A DNA stretch of 64,000 bases, from NCBI GenBank assembly GCA_021773215.1, contig JAJFKM010000070.1, positions 27,019 to 91,018 on the forward strand, written 5' to 3'. The notes beneath the pieces were generated by a model. It had not been told where the DNA came from. It searched no databases and worked only from the letters and a program-made list of their open reading frames with translations. Below are positions 8,542-17,738 of this stretch, in pieces. This DNA is from Gammaproteobacteria bacterium (GTDB taxonomy: Bacteria > Pseudomonadota > Gammaproteobacteria > Eutrophobiales > Eutrophobiaceae). Position 1 is the first letter of the stretch. The number at the start of each line of letters is the position of its first letter. A program made the position numbers and the translations under genes.

Positions 8542-9669
8542 ATGGGTGTCCCTCTTATTCAGCAATACAGAATGGGTAAATATATACTCGGTAAGAAATT
8601 CAGTGGTGTAAAAAAATACCCACTAGTATTAATGTTGGAGCCCTTATTCCGCTGTAATCTGGCCTGTGCTGGTTGTGGCAAGATCGATTATCCAAAAGAA
8701 ATTCTCGATAAACGCCTAAGTTATGATGAGTGCATGAACGCCATTGATGAATGTGGCGCTCCCGTCGTCTCTATCGCTGGTGGCGAGCCATTGATTCACA
8801 AGGAAATGACTCAAATAGTAAATGGCTATATTGAGCGTAAGAAATTTGTCTATCTTTGCACCAATGCACTACTGCTAAAGAAACATATCGACGAATACAC
8901 GCCATCCCCCTATTTGACCTTTTCAATTCATCTGGATGGCAACAAAGAACGCCATGACGCTTCGGTTTGTCTGGAAGGTGTCTTCGAAAAATGCATAAGC
9001 GTAATCAAACTGGCTATTGAAAAGGGTTTCCGTGTCACTATCAACTGTACCTTGTTCCAGAATGAGCCCGCCGAAGAAGTAGCCGAGTTCATGGATATGG
9101 CAATGGAATTAGGTGTTGAAGCTGTCACAATTTCACCAGGATATCACTACGAAAGAGCACCTAAACAGGATGTGTTCCTGAAAAAGACTGAGAGTAAGCA
9201 GCTTTTTCGCGATTTATTTAAACTGGGCATTGGTAAAAAGTGGCGTTTTAATCAGTCATCTCTGTATCTCGATTTCCTGGCCGGAAACCAGACTTATGAA
9301 TGCACACCTTGGGGCAACCCGACCCGTAATGTCTTTGGCTGGCAAAAACCTTGCTACCTGTTAGTTGGCGAAGGCTATGCACCAACATTTGCTGGCTTAA
9401 TGGAAGAAACCGAATGGGCGAATTATGGTACTGGGAAAAATCCAAAATGTGATAACTGTATGGTTCATTGCGGTTTCGAAGCTACCGCTGTCAATGATAC
9501 GGTTAATCATCCATTTAAAGCATTGGGTGTATTCCTGAAAGGCCCTAAGACCGACGGTGAAATGGCTCCTGAGCTACCTACCCTATACAAAGAAGAAGTA
9601 ATCGCACCAAAACTGGTTGCGGAAACTAAAGCAACCAAGAGTTGCGGTAGTAGCAAGCAAGTAGCTTAA
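8542..9669 (+). CDS. hpnH: Hopanoid radical SAM enzyme (adenosylhopane synthase type)
   Basis: A 375-residue radical SAM protein with the cluster motif CNLACAGC (Cys38, Cys42, Cys45), SIAGGEPLIH for SAM binding and a C-terminal SPASM-like cysteine set (CDNCMVHC). Family knowledge assigns HpnH the joining of the 5'-deoxyadenosyl group to diploptene, giving adenosylhopane, the first step to C35 hopanoids. Ribosome site CTGGAG is 8 bp before the ATG. The cyclase that makes diploptene (shc) is not in the window. The tail after residue 355 is lysine-rich and ends in a C-G-S-S segment of no known role. Confidence 0.95.
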   Translation: MGVPLIQQYRMGKYILGKKFSGVKKYPLVLMLEPLFRCNLACAGCGKIDYPKEILDKRLSYDECMNAIDECGAPVVSIAGGEPLIHKEMTQIVNGYIERKKFVYLCTNALLLKKHIDEYTPSPYLTFSIHLDGNKERHDASVCLEGVFEKCISVIKLAIEKGFRVTINCTLFQNEPAEEVAEFMDMAMELGVEAVTISPGYHYERAPKQDVFLKKTESKQLFRDLFKLGIGKKWRFNQSSLYLDFLAGNQTYECTPWGNPTRNVFGWQKPCYLLVGEGYAPTFAGLMEETEWANYGTGKNPKCDNCMVHCGFEATAVNDTVNHPFKALGVFLKGPKTDGEMAPELPTLYKEEVIAPKLVAETKATKSCGSSKQVA

Positions 9670-9910
9670 ACCTATATTCCGCAGTTGACCGCTACGAGTT
9701 TGTATTGTCATATTGATGATAATAAAAACATTGCCGCAATTAACATTTGTCCTCAAATTGAAGATGCTACTGCATGTATAGCAACACTGTTTGCCCGCCT
9801 GACTATGTGAAAAAATCCACTAAGGGAATAACCATTAGCTCATTTTTTCTCTACGCCAGCCTAACAAACAGAACTACTCTACAAGCAGTCCAACCAAGGA
9901 ATCTAGGTTC

Positions 9911-11023
9911 ATGGAACTAACACTCCTGGCAGTAATGCCAGGATTGCTTATATGGCTCGCAATACTACTATTACCCTGGCGTCCCTGGAGTACGCGAGAA
10001 TCACTCGATAGCCAATCAATAGAAAATCTCGGTTTATCCAATGTCACTGTCCTTATCCCTGCCAGAGATGAGGCAGAAACAATCAGCCAGACACTTACTG
10101 GGCTGAAAGATCAAGGAAATGAATTAAACATAATCCTGGTAGATGACCAATCTACCGATAGAACTGTTGAAAAAGCCCTTACGGTTAATTTAAAAAACCT
10201 GCAAATCGTCTCCGGGACACCATTACCTGATGGTTGGAGTGGTAAATTGTGGGCTCTGGAACAAGGTCGTCAACTCATAAAAACACCTTATCTCTTACTA
10301 TTAGACGCTGATATTGTTTTAAAGCCTGGACTAATCCCGACACTGATAAGAAAGGCGCAGAATGATGACTTAAAAATGCTCTCCTTAATGGCTCATCTAA
10401 AAATGGAATCGAGCTGGGAAAAAGGCTTAATGCCAGCCTTTATATTCTTTTTTAAATTACTTTATCCATTTCATCTCTCTAACAAACCTAGCTCCTCAAT
10501 CGCTGCTGCTGCAGGCGGCTGTATCTTGCTGGAATCATCTGTTCTAGAAAAATTAGGTGGCTTTGATTGCATTAAAGATGCGTTAATTGATGATTGCTCA
10601 TTAGCAAAACAAGTTAAGCAAGACGGAAATAAAATCTGGATGGGGCTTACTCACTCAGCGATCAGCATTCGTCCATATAATTCGCTATCAACGATCTGGC
10701 AAATGGTGACTCGAACTGCCTATACTCAACTGCTCTACTCTCCACTGCTGCTAATGGTTTGTACTATATTGATGATCGCTGCATTTGCCTTACCCATTGC
10801 GGCATTGTTGCAAGCACAAATAAATTTAATAATTGTTGGTCTAGTAATACTCGGAATACAAGCCGCATGTTATCTACCGACGCTACGCTACTATTCAATG
10901 AATCCCCTATATTCACTTTCTTTACCATTGGTAGGTACTCTTTATCTGCTGATGACATGGAGTTCTGCATTTCATTATTATTTTGGGAAAGGTGCGGTTT
11001 GGAAAGATCGCCATTATAATTAG
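9911..11023 (+). CDS. hpnB: Hopene-associated family 2 glycosyltransferase
   Basis: A 370-residue membrane glycosyltransferase. It has an N-terminal anchor (about residues 3-23), a GT-A nucleotide-binding core with VLIPARDEAETI and the DDQSTDRT and LLDADIV metal/nucleotide motifs, a central hydrophobic patch, and two or three C-terminal helices from residue 275 onward. This is the HpnB arrangement. The acceptor is unproven in the family. It sits 241 bp downstream of hpnH and upstream of hpnM; the gap holds no gene that I can support. The start ATG follows CAAGGAATCTAGGTTC. Confidence 0.88.
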   Translation: MELTLLAVMPGLLIWLAILLLPWRPWSTRESLDSQSIENLGLSNVTVLIPARDEAETISQTLTGLKDQGNELNIILVDDQSTDRTVEKALTVNLKNLQIVSGTPLPDGWSGKLWALEQGRQLIKTPYLLLLDADIVLKPGLIPTLIRKAQNDDLKMLSLMAHLKMESSWEKGLMPAFIFFFKLLYPFHLSNKPSSSIAAAAGGCILLESSVLEKLGGFDCIKDALIDDCSLAKQVKQDGNKIWMGLTHSAISIRPYNSLSTIWQMVTRTAYTQLLYSPLLLMVCTILMIAAFALPIAALLQAQINLIIVGLVILGIQAACYLPTLRYYSMNPLYSLSLPLVGTLYLLMTWSSAFHYYFGKGAVWKDRHYN

Positions 11024-11148
11024 GCCTCATAATGCAACAAACTTGATTTAACCCCCTCTAAAGTTTTATCACGACACAATATTTATTGTATGAACTCGAA
11101 GCAAACTGGTTTGCCTGAATTATGTATAACTAACAACGGATTAAATAA

Positions 11149-11772
11149 ATGATTCTAAAGCTTAGACATCTGTTAAAAACAACGATATTTATCAGCCTGA
11201 CCTTTTTTAGTTGCCTACTTTGGGCTGAAATAGAACAAGAACAGGCGATCTATGCCCCTGTTGATGAATTACATGCCTCCTTGCTGACCATCATGGAGGA
11301 TGCCGACACTAAAAGCTTTCAAGAACGATATGACCTCATGGAAGAAGCCGTGATTACTCATTTCAATTCTCCACTAATAGCTAAAGTGATATTAAGCAGG
11401 CACTGGAAATCGCTAGAGGAACAGTCTCAATCAGATTTTATAGATTTATTTAACCGTTTGACGATATCAACTTATGTGGATCGATTTGATTCCTTCAGTG
11501 GAGAATATTTTAAAAATCTGTCCATTGAGCAAATGAAGGAAAATAGATTCATGGCAAAAACAGAGTTTGTTCGTACTAATGATGAGCCTGTATCATTCAA
11601 TTATATTGTTCAAAATGATGATGACGGATGGAAAATAATTAGCGTCATCGCTAATGGCATCAACGATTTATCTTTGAAAAGAGCCGATTATTCCGCGATC
11701 ATCAAGGAAAAAGGTTTTGATGCATTGATAGACAGCTTGAAAGAAAAAATCAGTGACTTGCAGCCAAAATAA
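11149..11772 (+). CDS. hpnM: HpnM / MlaC-family periplasmic lipid-binding protein
   Basis: A 207-residue exported protein: a hydrophobic signal segment to about residue 24 (FFSCLLWA cleavage region), then the MlaC/Ttg2D fold with FNSPLIAKVILSRHW, FIDLFNRLTISTYVDRFDS and VSFNYIVQNDDDGWKI. MlaC proteins shuttle phospholipids between the MlaA lipoprotein and the inner membrane MCE complex. HpnM is the hopanoid-linked branch and is assigned by neighbourhood with hpnH, hpnB and an mlaA gene 100 bp downstream. No mlaFEDB genes are present here. An ordinary MlaC would be hard to distinguish from sequence alone. Confidence 0.85.
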   Translation: MILKLRHLLKTTIFISLTFFSCLLWAEIEQEQAIYAPVDELHASLLTIMEDADTKSFQERYDLMEEAVITHFNSPLIAKVILSRHWKSLEEQSQSDFIDLFNRLTISTYVDRFDSFSGEYFKNLSIEQMKENRFMAKTEFVRTNDEPVSFNYIVQNDDDGWKIISVIANGINDLSLKRADYSAIIKEKGFDALIDSLKEKISDLQPK

Positions 11773-11872
11773 TTTGCAAAATCGATATTAAAAATTGTTT
11801 CCAGCCTTAAGGTATGTCAATATTTGCCGAAATAAAATAACAACATATTCGAACTGCAAGAGAGAGTAAAAA

Positions 11873-12676
11873 ATGACTGGAAGCCATTTATTTAAATTAC
11901 CAAAACTCCTGATCCTCACTGCGATTCTGTCACTAATGACAGGGTGTGCTACGACTCAAAATAGTGAGACCATTGGCGATAATGACCCGTTAGAGCCAGC
12001 AAACCGCGTGGTCTTTAATGTCACTGAAACACTTGATAAACATCTTATAAAGCCAATAGCAGAGAAATATGTCGATACACTTCCGGTACCCGTCAGGACC
12101 AGCGTAACTAACTTTTTCAATAACCTAGGCTACTTAAATGTCATCTTGAATGATTTTTTGCAAGGGAAAGTTCATCAGGGAATAACTGATATACTTCGTT
12201 TTACCTATAATTCAACATTTGGTATTGCAGGTCTATTTGATGTTTCCACCCCGATTGGCATGCCGCATAATGTTGAAGATTTTGGCCAAACACTCGCTAC
12301 TTGGGGTGTAGATCAAGGCTCTTATCTCTATCTAATCGCGCCAACAACAACACGTGACATAACAGATCAAGTGCCAAGCACTCTGTTAAATCCGTTCTTT
12401 TATATGCAAGGTTTAATTTTCGCCCCGATTAGCGCTCTAAGCGCTGTAAATACACGTGCTAACTTACTTGAAGCAACTAAGATTCGTGACGAAGCAGCGC
12501 TTGACCGTTATTCGTTCACACGTGAAGCCTATTTACAACAACGTGAGTTTCTCATTCACGATGGTGAACCGCCAGCTACCGGTTATGACGATATCTTTGG
12601 TGATGCTAGCGATGTTGGAAACACTGGGTCTGGGACAGGAAATGATGAAGAATCTGGAATGTTAATAATCGAATAG
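11873..12676 (+). CDS. mlaA: MlaA/VacJ family outer-membrane lipoprotein
   Basis: A 267-residue lipoprotein with lipobox LMTGC (Cys25). The mature part has the MlaA signatures NDPLEPANRVVFNV, LGYLNVILNDFLQGK, GIAGLFDVSTPIGMP, and DFGQTLATWGV followed by GSYLYLIAP. MlaA removes phospholipid from the outer leaflet of the outer membrane. The last ~30 residues are low-complexity Gly/Ser/Asp/Glu. It is the last gene of the hopanoid/lipid-traffic strand and converges with glcF; a hairpin lies between the two. AGAGAGTA precedes the ATG as ribosome site. Confidence 0.95.
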   Translation: MTGSHLFKLPKLLILTAILSLMTGCATTQNSETIGDNDPLEPANRVVFNVTETLDKHLIKPIAEKYVDTLPVPVRTSVTNFFNNLGYLNVILNDFLQGKVHQGITDILRFTYNSTFGIAGLFDVSTPIGMPHNVEDFGQTLATWGVDQGSYLYLIAPTTTRDITDQVPSTLLNPFFYMQGLIFAPISALSAVNTRANLLEATKIRDEAALDRYSFTREAYLQQREFLIHDGEPPATGYDDIFGDASDVGNTGSGTGNDEESGMLIIE

Positions 12677-12722
12677 CCTATCAGACTCATACAAAATACT
12701 TACACCAACACATAAATCACAG

Positions 12723-12752
12723 GTCGCTGCATTAAGTAATTGATGCAGCGAC
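12723..12752. terminator. Stem-loop between mlaA and glcF
   Basis: GTCGCTGCAT (12723-12732) pairs perfectly with ATGCAGCGAC (12743-12752) around a 10-base loop. The right arm lies within the last codons of glcF. On the mlaA strand it is followed by TTCTTCT, a weak U-tract, so it may end the mlaA transcript. Confidence 0.5.
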
Positions 12753-13949
12753 TTCTTCTATCCAGTGCTTTACCGGTACTGGGCTTTTTTGCTGTAGATG
12801 CTTGAGACAACCGATATTGGCTGTAAGAATCATTTCCGGTGCACCCTGCATAAGGTTCTCAATCTTATTTCCTCGTAACTCGTTTGATATATCTTCTTCC
12901 AGTAAAGAATAAACACCAGCAGACCCACAGCATAAATGTGCATCCGGTACAGGTGCCAGAGCATACCCTAGCCGCTGCAATAGTCTTTCAGTAACACCAC
13001 CCAATTTTTGCCCATGCTGCAATGTACATGGGCTTTGAAATGCCACATTTCTTGAAATATCAATTTTTAATTTTTCTAATTCAAACTCTGACACAAATTC
13101 AGAGATGTCTTTTGTCATTGCAGATATTTTTGCTGCCTTGGCAGCGTACTGTTCATCTTCTCGCAATAAATAACCGTATTCTTTTATGTGAACGCCGCAA
13201 CCACTGGCTGACACGATAATAGCTTCAATACCTTGTTCAATCGCTGACCAATACAGATCAATGTTTTTCCGCATAAAGGATAAGGCTTGATCTGTTGCCG
13301 TGAGATGGTGACTTAAAGCACCGCAACATTGTTCATTCTTGACTTCAACAACAGAAACACCAAGAGCATCTAAAACTTTTGTCACGGACTGATTTATTCC
13401 GGGCGCTAACGCAGGTTGAACACAGCCAGAAAATAATATGACCTTTCGTGAATGAATTTTTATATCTGTAAGCTCGGCCTGATTTACTTTAACAGGGATC
13501 ATGCTCTTTAATTTTGCAGGCAAACAAAAACGAAAAGATTGTCCAAGTTTTAGCAAAAGCTTGAATCTTTTTTTATACGGGAATGATTGTGTAATCAAAA
13601 AACGATAAAGTCGCTGATTCCATGGACGTGATGTTTTCTGATGAATATGATCTCGTCCAATATCGAGCAACTTTCCATATTCAACACCCGATGGACAGGT
13701 TGTTTCACATGCCCGGCAGGTCAAACATCGATCAAGGTGCAACATCGTTTGCTTCGTGCTGGCTTCGCCTTCAAGCATTGACTTAATCAGGTAAATACGT
13801 CCTCTTGGCCCATCCAGTTCATCGCCCAATAATTGATATGTCGGACAAGTCGCATTGCAAAATCCGCAATGGACGCATGAACGAAGAATACGCTCAGCCT
13901 CTTTTCCCTCTGATGTGTTACTAATCGATTCTTCTATAAATGTTTGCAT
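12732..13949 (-). CDS. glcF: Glycolate oxidase iron-sulfur subunit
   Basis: A 405-residue protein with two 4Fe-4S motifs near the N-terminus (Cys25/28/31/35 in CVHCGFCNATCP and Cys75/78/81/85 in CLTCRACETTCP), then two CCG domains (EQCCGALSHH and HLCCGSAGVY). It passes electrons from the flavin subunits to the respiratory chain at the inner membrane. It begins 4 bp after the glcE stop, so the two are surely co-translated. Length is normal. The similar LutA/GlpC proteins are excluded by partnership with glcE and glcD. Confidence 0.96.
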   Translation of the reverse strand: MQTFIEESISNTSEGKEAERILRSCVHCGFCNATCPTYQLLGDELDGPRGRIYLIKSMLEGEASTKQTMLHLDRCLTCRACETTCPSGVEYGKLLDIGRDHIHQKTSRPWNQRLYRFLITQSFPYKKRFKLLLKLGQSFRFCLPAKLKSMIPVKVNQAELTDIKIHSRKVILFSGCVQPALAPGINQSVTKVLDALGVSVVEVKNEQCCGALSHHLTATDQALSFMRKNIDLYWSAIEQGIEAIIVSASGCGVHIKEYGYLLREDEQYAAKAAKISAMTKDISEFVSEFELEKLKIDISRNVAFQSPCTLQHGQKLGGVTERLLQRLGYALAPVPDAHLCCGSAGVYSLLEEDISNELRGNKIENLMQGAPEMILTANIGCLKHLQQKSPVPVKHWIEEVAASIT

Positions 13950-13953
13950 ATTT

Positions 13954-15012
13954 TTAAAACGACGCGTACATCTTTCCAGGGTTTAATATCCCGTGTGGGT
14001 CAAAAGCTTTCTTTAAACCTTTATGCAGCGATAATAATCCATTTGATAATGGTTGAAACATATTCTGATCTTGAACAGACCCACGAAAAAGCATTGCACT
14101 ACCACCGGCTTCTCGTGCCAAATCAAATATTTCTTTAGCAGGACGCTCAGAGTTAAGCCAATACAAGCCTCCACCCCAGTCTACTAAATATGGATCATCC
14201 CCTATATCAGGATTCGCAGTCGTCGGAACAGATACCCGCCAGGTATTAATATCTGAATTAAAAATAGGCGCCTTATAATCACGCAATTCATTCCACAAAT
14301 TAAATCCTTGCTCCTCTATATCAAGATCAACTTCCTTACTCGTTGCTCTTACACTATTTTCATTTCCCGATAACCTGATATAGAACATTTCGCCATCATA
14401 ACAACTTGCTGTGAGAGGAATGGCCTGTCCGGATAACTCCAGCATTTTCGCCAGTGCTTTTTCTTTTGTCATTGAACGACTGCAGGTAATCTCTATCTCC
14501 GGAATTGGCACGACCTTGATTGAAACTTCAAGAATAATCCCCAAAGTTCCAAATGCACCGGTCATCAATCTCGATAAATCATAACCGGCAACATTCTTCA
14601 TTACCTGCCCACCAAAGGTGAGCTCCTTACCCAGTCCATTAATACAACGAATACCCAAAATATAATCTCGAACTGAGCCACTATAAGGACGTCGAGATCC
14701 ACTCAAACCAGTTGCAACTACACCACCGATTGTTGTTTTATCGGAAATATTGGGCGGGTCAAATGCCAGCATTTGCCCCTGCTTTGAAAGAGTATTATTA
14801 ATATCACTAAGTAACGTTCCGGCTCTGGCTGTAATAAAGAGCTCCGTAGGTTCATAACTTATAATTCCACTGTAATCAGAAATATCGACTAATGTCCCTG
14901 TCGTGGCTCTTCCCAAAAATTCCTTGCTGTTACCACCCACTATCTTGAGCGGCTTACTCTGCTCAACGGCATTCAGAACATGCCCTTTAATAGAATCAAC
15001 TTTCTCTTTCAT
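13954..15012 (-). CDS. glcE: Glycolate oxidase FAD-binding subunit
   Basis: A 352-residue FAD_binding_4 protein (PP-loop region with LAFDPPNISDKTTIGGVVATGLSG, then GGQVMKNVAGYDLSRLMTGAFGTLG) ending in the short HGILNPGKMY segment. It is the smaller flavin subunit of the GlcDEF complex that oxidises glycolate to glyoxylate. In the usual operon it follows glcD directly; here a diguanylate cyclase on the other strand separates them by about 1.1 kb. GlcE therefore either has its own promoter in 15013-15189, shared divergently with the cyclase, or relies on read-through from glcD. Confidence 0.95.
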   Translation of the reverse strand: MKEKVDSIKGHVLNAVEQSKPLKIVGGNSKEFLGRATTGTLVDISDYSGIISYEPTELFITARAGTLLSDINNTLSKQGQMLAFDPPNISDKTTIGGVVATGLSGSRRPYSGSVRDYILGIRCINGLGKELTFGGQVMKNVAGYDLSRLMTGAFGTLGIILEVSIKVVPIPEIEITCSRSMTKEKALAKMLELSGQAIPLTASCYDGEMFYIRLSGNENSVRATSKEVDLDIEEQGFNLWNELRDYKAPIFNSDINTWRVSVPTTANPDIGDDPYLVDWGGGLYWLNSERPAKEIFDLAREAGGSAMLFRGSVQDQNMFQPLSNGLLSLHKGLKKAFDPHGILNPGKMYASF

Positions 15013-15189
15013 GTACTTGCCAGATTATTGATATTGTTGAGGAATGTAGCCATATAAGTCAAATATATGCACTGAACATAAAATATTAAGCTTATTGCTA
15101 AAGTTTTTTCTGATTTTAGCCGAAACACTCGGTATGAAACTCATTACGTTTAAAATTATAATTCTACTACTATAGTCTGGTAGATTGCT

Positions 15190-16149
15190 ATGAAAGTACT
15201 ACTCGCAGAAGATTCTCTGACAATGATGCTAACTACATCAAAGATCATAAAGAATTCCGGACATGAGGTAATCCCCGCGCGTGATGGTAAAGAGGCCTTG
15301 TCATTATATTTTTCAGAAAACCCCGACTTAGTATTACTTGATGTCGAAATGCCCGAACTAACAGGATTCGAAGTTGCAGAAAAAATTCGTGCCGATGACA
15401 TTAATAAATGGATTCCGATAATATTTTTAACGGGATTTGCAGATGATGAAAACCTTTCCAAAGGTATAGAGTCTGGAGGCGATGATTACCTAGTTAAACC
15501 CGTCAGCCAGATAGTACTCAATGCGAAACTCAATGCAATGCATCGCATTTCAGAAATGCAAAACAAACTTCTTGATTTATCACATGAACTATCTGAGACA
15601 AATAATAAATTACAAAATAGCGTTATTACGGATCCTCTTACCGGAGCCAAGAATAGATTGTATCTCGACGAATGCATGAAAAATGAGTGGTTCCGAGGTA
15701 TGAGATTTAAATCCGATTTGTCACTTTTAATCGTCGATGTAGACAACTTTAAAACGCTTAATGATACTAATGGCCATCAGGCAGGTGATACATGCCTGAT
15801 TGATCTGGTCAAGTTATTCGGCTCTCACTTACATCGATCATCGGATGTGCTCTGTCGGTATGGTGGTGATGAATTTGTTATTGTCTTACCGAATACGTCA
15901 GAGGCTGATGCATATGAGATAGGAGAAAAAATCAGGTCGAGCGTTTTAAAATATAATACTGAATCAGAAATTGAGATCCATGTTGCGATCAGTGTCAGCA
16001 TTGGGTGTGCTACTTGCGTCCCGGATGACAGCAAAACTTCCGATGAATTTTTAACCTATGCGGATAAGGCTCTTTATAAAGCAAAAGCTAATGGCCGGGA
16101 TTGTGTCGTTATAGCCGACATGACCACTGATAAGACAAAAGCGGCTTAA
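15190..16149 (+). CDS. REC-GGDEF diguanylate cyclase
   Basis: A 319-residue response regulator. The receiver domain (1-120) has E7/D8, phospho-acceptor Asp51, Thr81 and Lys103. A short coiled segment (about 118-145) leads to a GGDEF domain with an intact active site GGDEF (225-229) and an intact inhibitory I-site RSSD (216-219), the standard five residues upstream. It should therefore make cyclic-di-GMP upon phosphorylation and be product-inhibited. It lies antisense between glcE and glcD: divergent from glcE (177 bp) and overlapping the glcD stop by 4 bp tail to tail. No cognate kinase is nearby. Confidence 0.96.
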   Translation: MKVLLAEDSLTMMLTTSKIIKNSGHEVIPARDGKEALSLYFSENPDLVLLDVEMPELTGFEVAEKIRADDINKWIPIIFLTGFADDENLSKGIESGGDDYLVKPVSQIVLNAKLNAMHRISEMQNKLLDLSHELSETNNKLQNSVITDPLTGAKNRLYLDECMKNEWFRGMRFKSDLSLLIVDVDNFKTLNDTNGHQAGDTCLIDLVKLFGSHLHRSSDVLCRYGGDEFVIVLPNTSEADAYEIGEKIRSSVLKYNTESEIEIHVAISVSIGCATCVPDDSKTSDEFLTYADKALYKAKANGRDCVVIADMTTDKTKAA

Positions 16150-17588
16150 AAACGTTCCAACTCGGGAAATTTGTCCTTACCTCGATGCACATGCATTGCA
16201 CCAAATTCTGCGCAACGATTTAATGTTGGTACGGCTTTACCGGGATTCAATAAACCTTTTGTATCAAACGCAGTCTTCACTGCATGAAATTGTTCAAGCT
16301 CATCGTCATCAAACTGAATACACATTTCATTTATCTTCTCTATCCCTACACCGTGTTCGCCCGTTATCGTCCCACCCATAGCAATACATAGCTGGAGGAT
16401 TTCACTGCCAAATGCTTCAGTACGTTTTAATTCCCCGGGGACCGCAACGTCATAAAGAATCAACGGGTGTAGATTTCCATCTCCCGCATGAAATACATTA
16501 ATAACATCGAGTTTATATTTTTTTGACAGGGCATTAATACCCGCCAGCACTTCAGCGATATGCTTTCTCGGAATAGTCCCATCCATACAATAATAATCTG
16601 GTGCAATTCGACCTGCTGCTGGAAAGGCTGCTTTTCTACCCGCCCAGAATAGTTCTGATTCTGCTTCATCTCTTGCAACACGGACTTCAATAGCACCGTA
16701 TTGCTTCAATAAACTTTCAACTTCCAATAAGCCTGTTTGCACTTCTTCTTCAGTACCATCCAGCTCGCATAACAATATCGCTTCAGCATCGATTGGGTAA
16801 CCTGCATGAACAAAGTCTTCGACGGCTCGAACACCCGCCTTATCCATCATTTCAAATCCAGCAGGAATAATTCCCTTCGCTATAACGCCAGCCACGGCAT
16901 TACCGGCTTTTTCAATATCATCGAACGCAGCCAATAAAACTCTGCTAAATGGTGCTTTTGGGATGAGCTTCACAGTGACTTCGACTATCACACCCAACAT
17001 CCCTTCTGAACCAGTCAACAAGGCTAGTAAATCATAACCTGCTGAATCGTATGCATGGCTCCCGATAGTAATTAATTCGCCTTCGATGGTAACGATTTTC
17101 AATTGCAGTATGTTGTGTACAGTCAGGCCATATTTCAAGCAATGAACCCCACCTGAATTTTCAGCGACATTTCCTCCAATAGTGCAGGCAATTTGAGATG
17201 AAGGGTCAGGGGCATAATAAAGGCAGAATGATTTAACTGCTTCAGAAATAGCCAAATTACGCACACCCGGTTGTACCCGAGCTGATCTCTGAATTGGGTC
17301 AATCTCTAGGATTTTATTAAATTTAGCCAGGCTCAATAGCACCCCTTCTGCATGAGGCATCGCCCCGCCTGAGAGACCGGTTCCAGCACCTCTCGCAACC
17401 ACAGGAATATCGCTCGAATAGCAATATGACAATATTGCCTGAACTTGCTCGACTGTATCGGGCAAAACAACACAAGCAGGCATAACCCTGTGTGCCGATA
17501 AAGCGTCACACTCGTAGACTCGTTTAGACTCTTCAGATAGCAACACTGCCTCTGGCGGGAGAAATTCTGTGAATTTATTAAAATCCAT
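16146..17588 (-). CDS. glcD: Glycolate oxidase catalytic flavin subunit
   Basis: A 480-residue FAD_binding_4 plus FAD-oxidase C-terminal protein. It shows VVARGAGTGLSGGAMPHAEG and IGGNVAENSGGVHCLKYG for FAD, and the C-terminal metal/substrate region NVFHAGDGNLHP and TGEHGVGIEK. It is the large subunit of glycolate oxidase; D-lactate dehydrogenases are close relatives, but glcE and glcF downstream on the same strand support glycolate. Its stop overlaps the stop of the opposing diguanylate cyclase by 4 bp, leaving no room for an intrinsic terminator. The promoter should lie in the 150-bp gap shared with rng. Confidence 0.95.
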   Translation of the reverse strand: MDFNKFTEFLPPEAVLLSEESKRVYECDALSAHRVMPACVVLPDTVEQVQAILSYCYSSDIPVVARGAGTGLSGGAMPHAEGVLLSLAKFNKILEIDPIQRSARVQPGVRNLAISEAVKSFCLYYAPDPSSQIACTIGGNVAENSGGVHCLKYGLTVHNILQLKIVTIEGELITIGSHAYDSAGYDLLALLTGSEGMLGVIVEVTVKLIPKAPFSRVLLAAFDDIEKAGNAVAGVIAKGIIPAGFEMMDKAGVRAVEDFVHAGYPIDAEAILLCELDGTEEEVQTGLLEVESLLKQYGAIEVRVARDEAESELFWAGRKAAFPAAGRIAPDYYCMDGTIPRKHIAEVLAGINALSKKYKLDVINVFHAGDGNLHPLILYDVAVPGELKRTEAFGSEILQLCIAMGGTITGEHGVGIEKINEMCIQFDDDELEQFHAVKTAFDTKGLLNPGKAVPTLNRCAEFGAMHVHRGKDKFPELERF

Positions 17589-17738
17589 AATGGATCATTT
17601 TATCCTCATTTGTACAATTAAACAGTATGCTTGAGACCCTTGTTTTTTCACACTTTATTGACCACATCTAGAACAAGTTAATGATATGATAATGTTCTTA
17701 TGTATTAACATATTACAGCCATAAGAACACAAATCATC

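Noticed and set aside
9670-9910. Possible short gene between hpnH and hpnB
   Set aside because: The best frame is about 36 codons, TTG-started, with no ribosome site or recognisable similarity.
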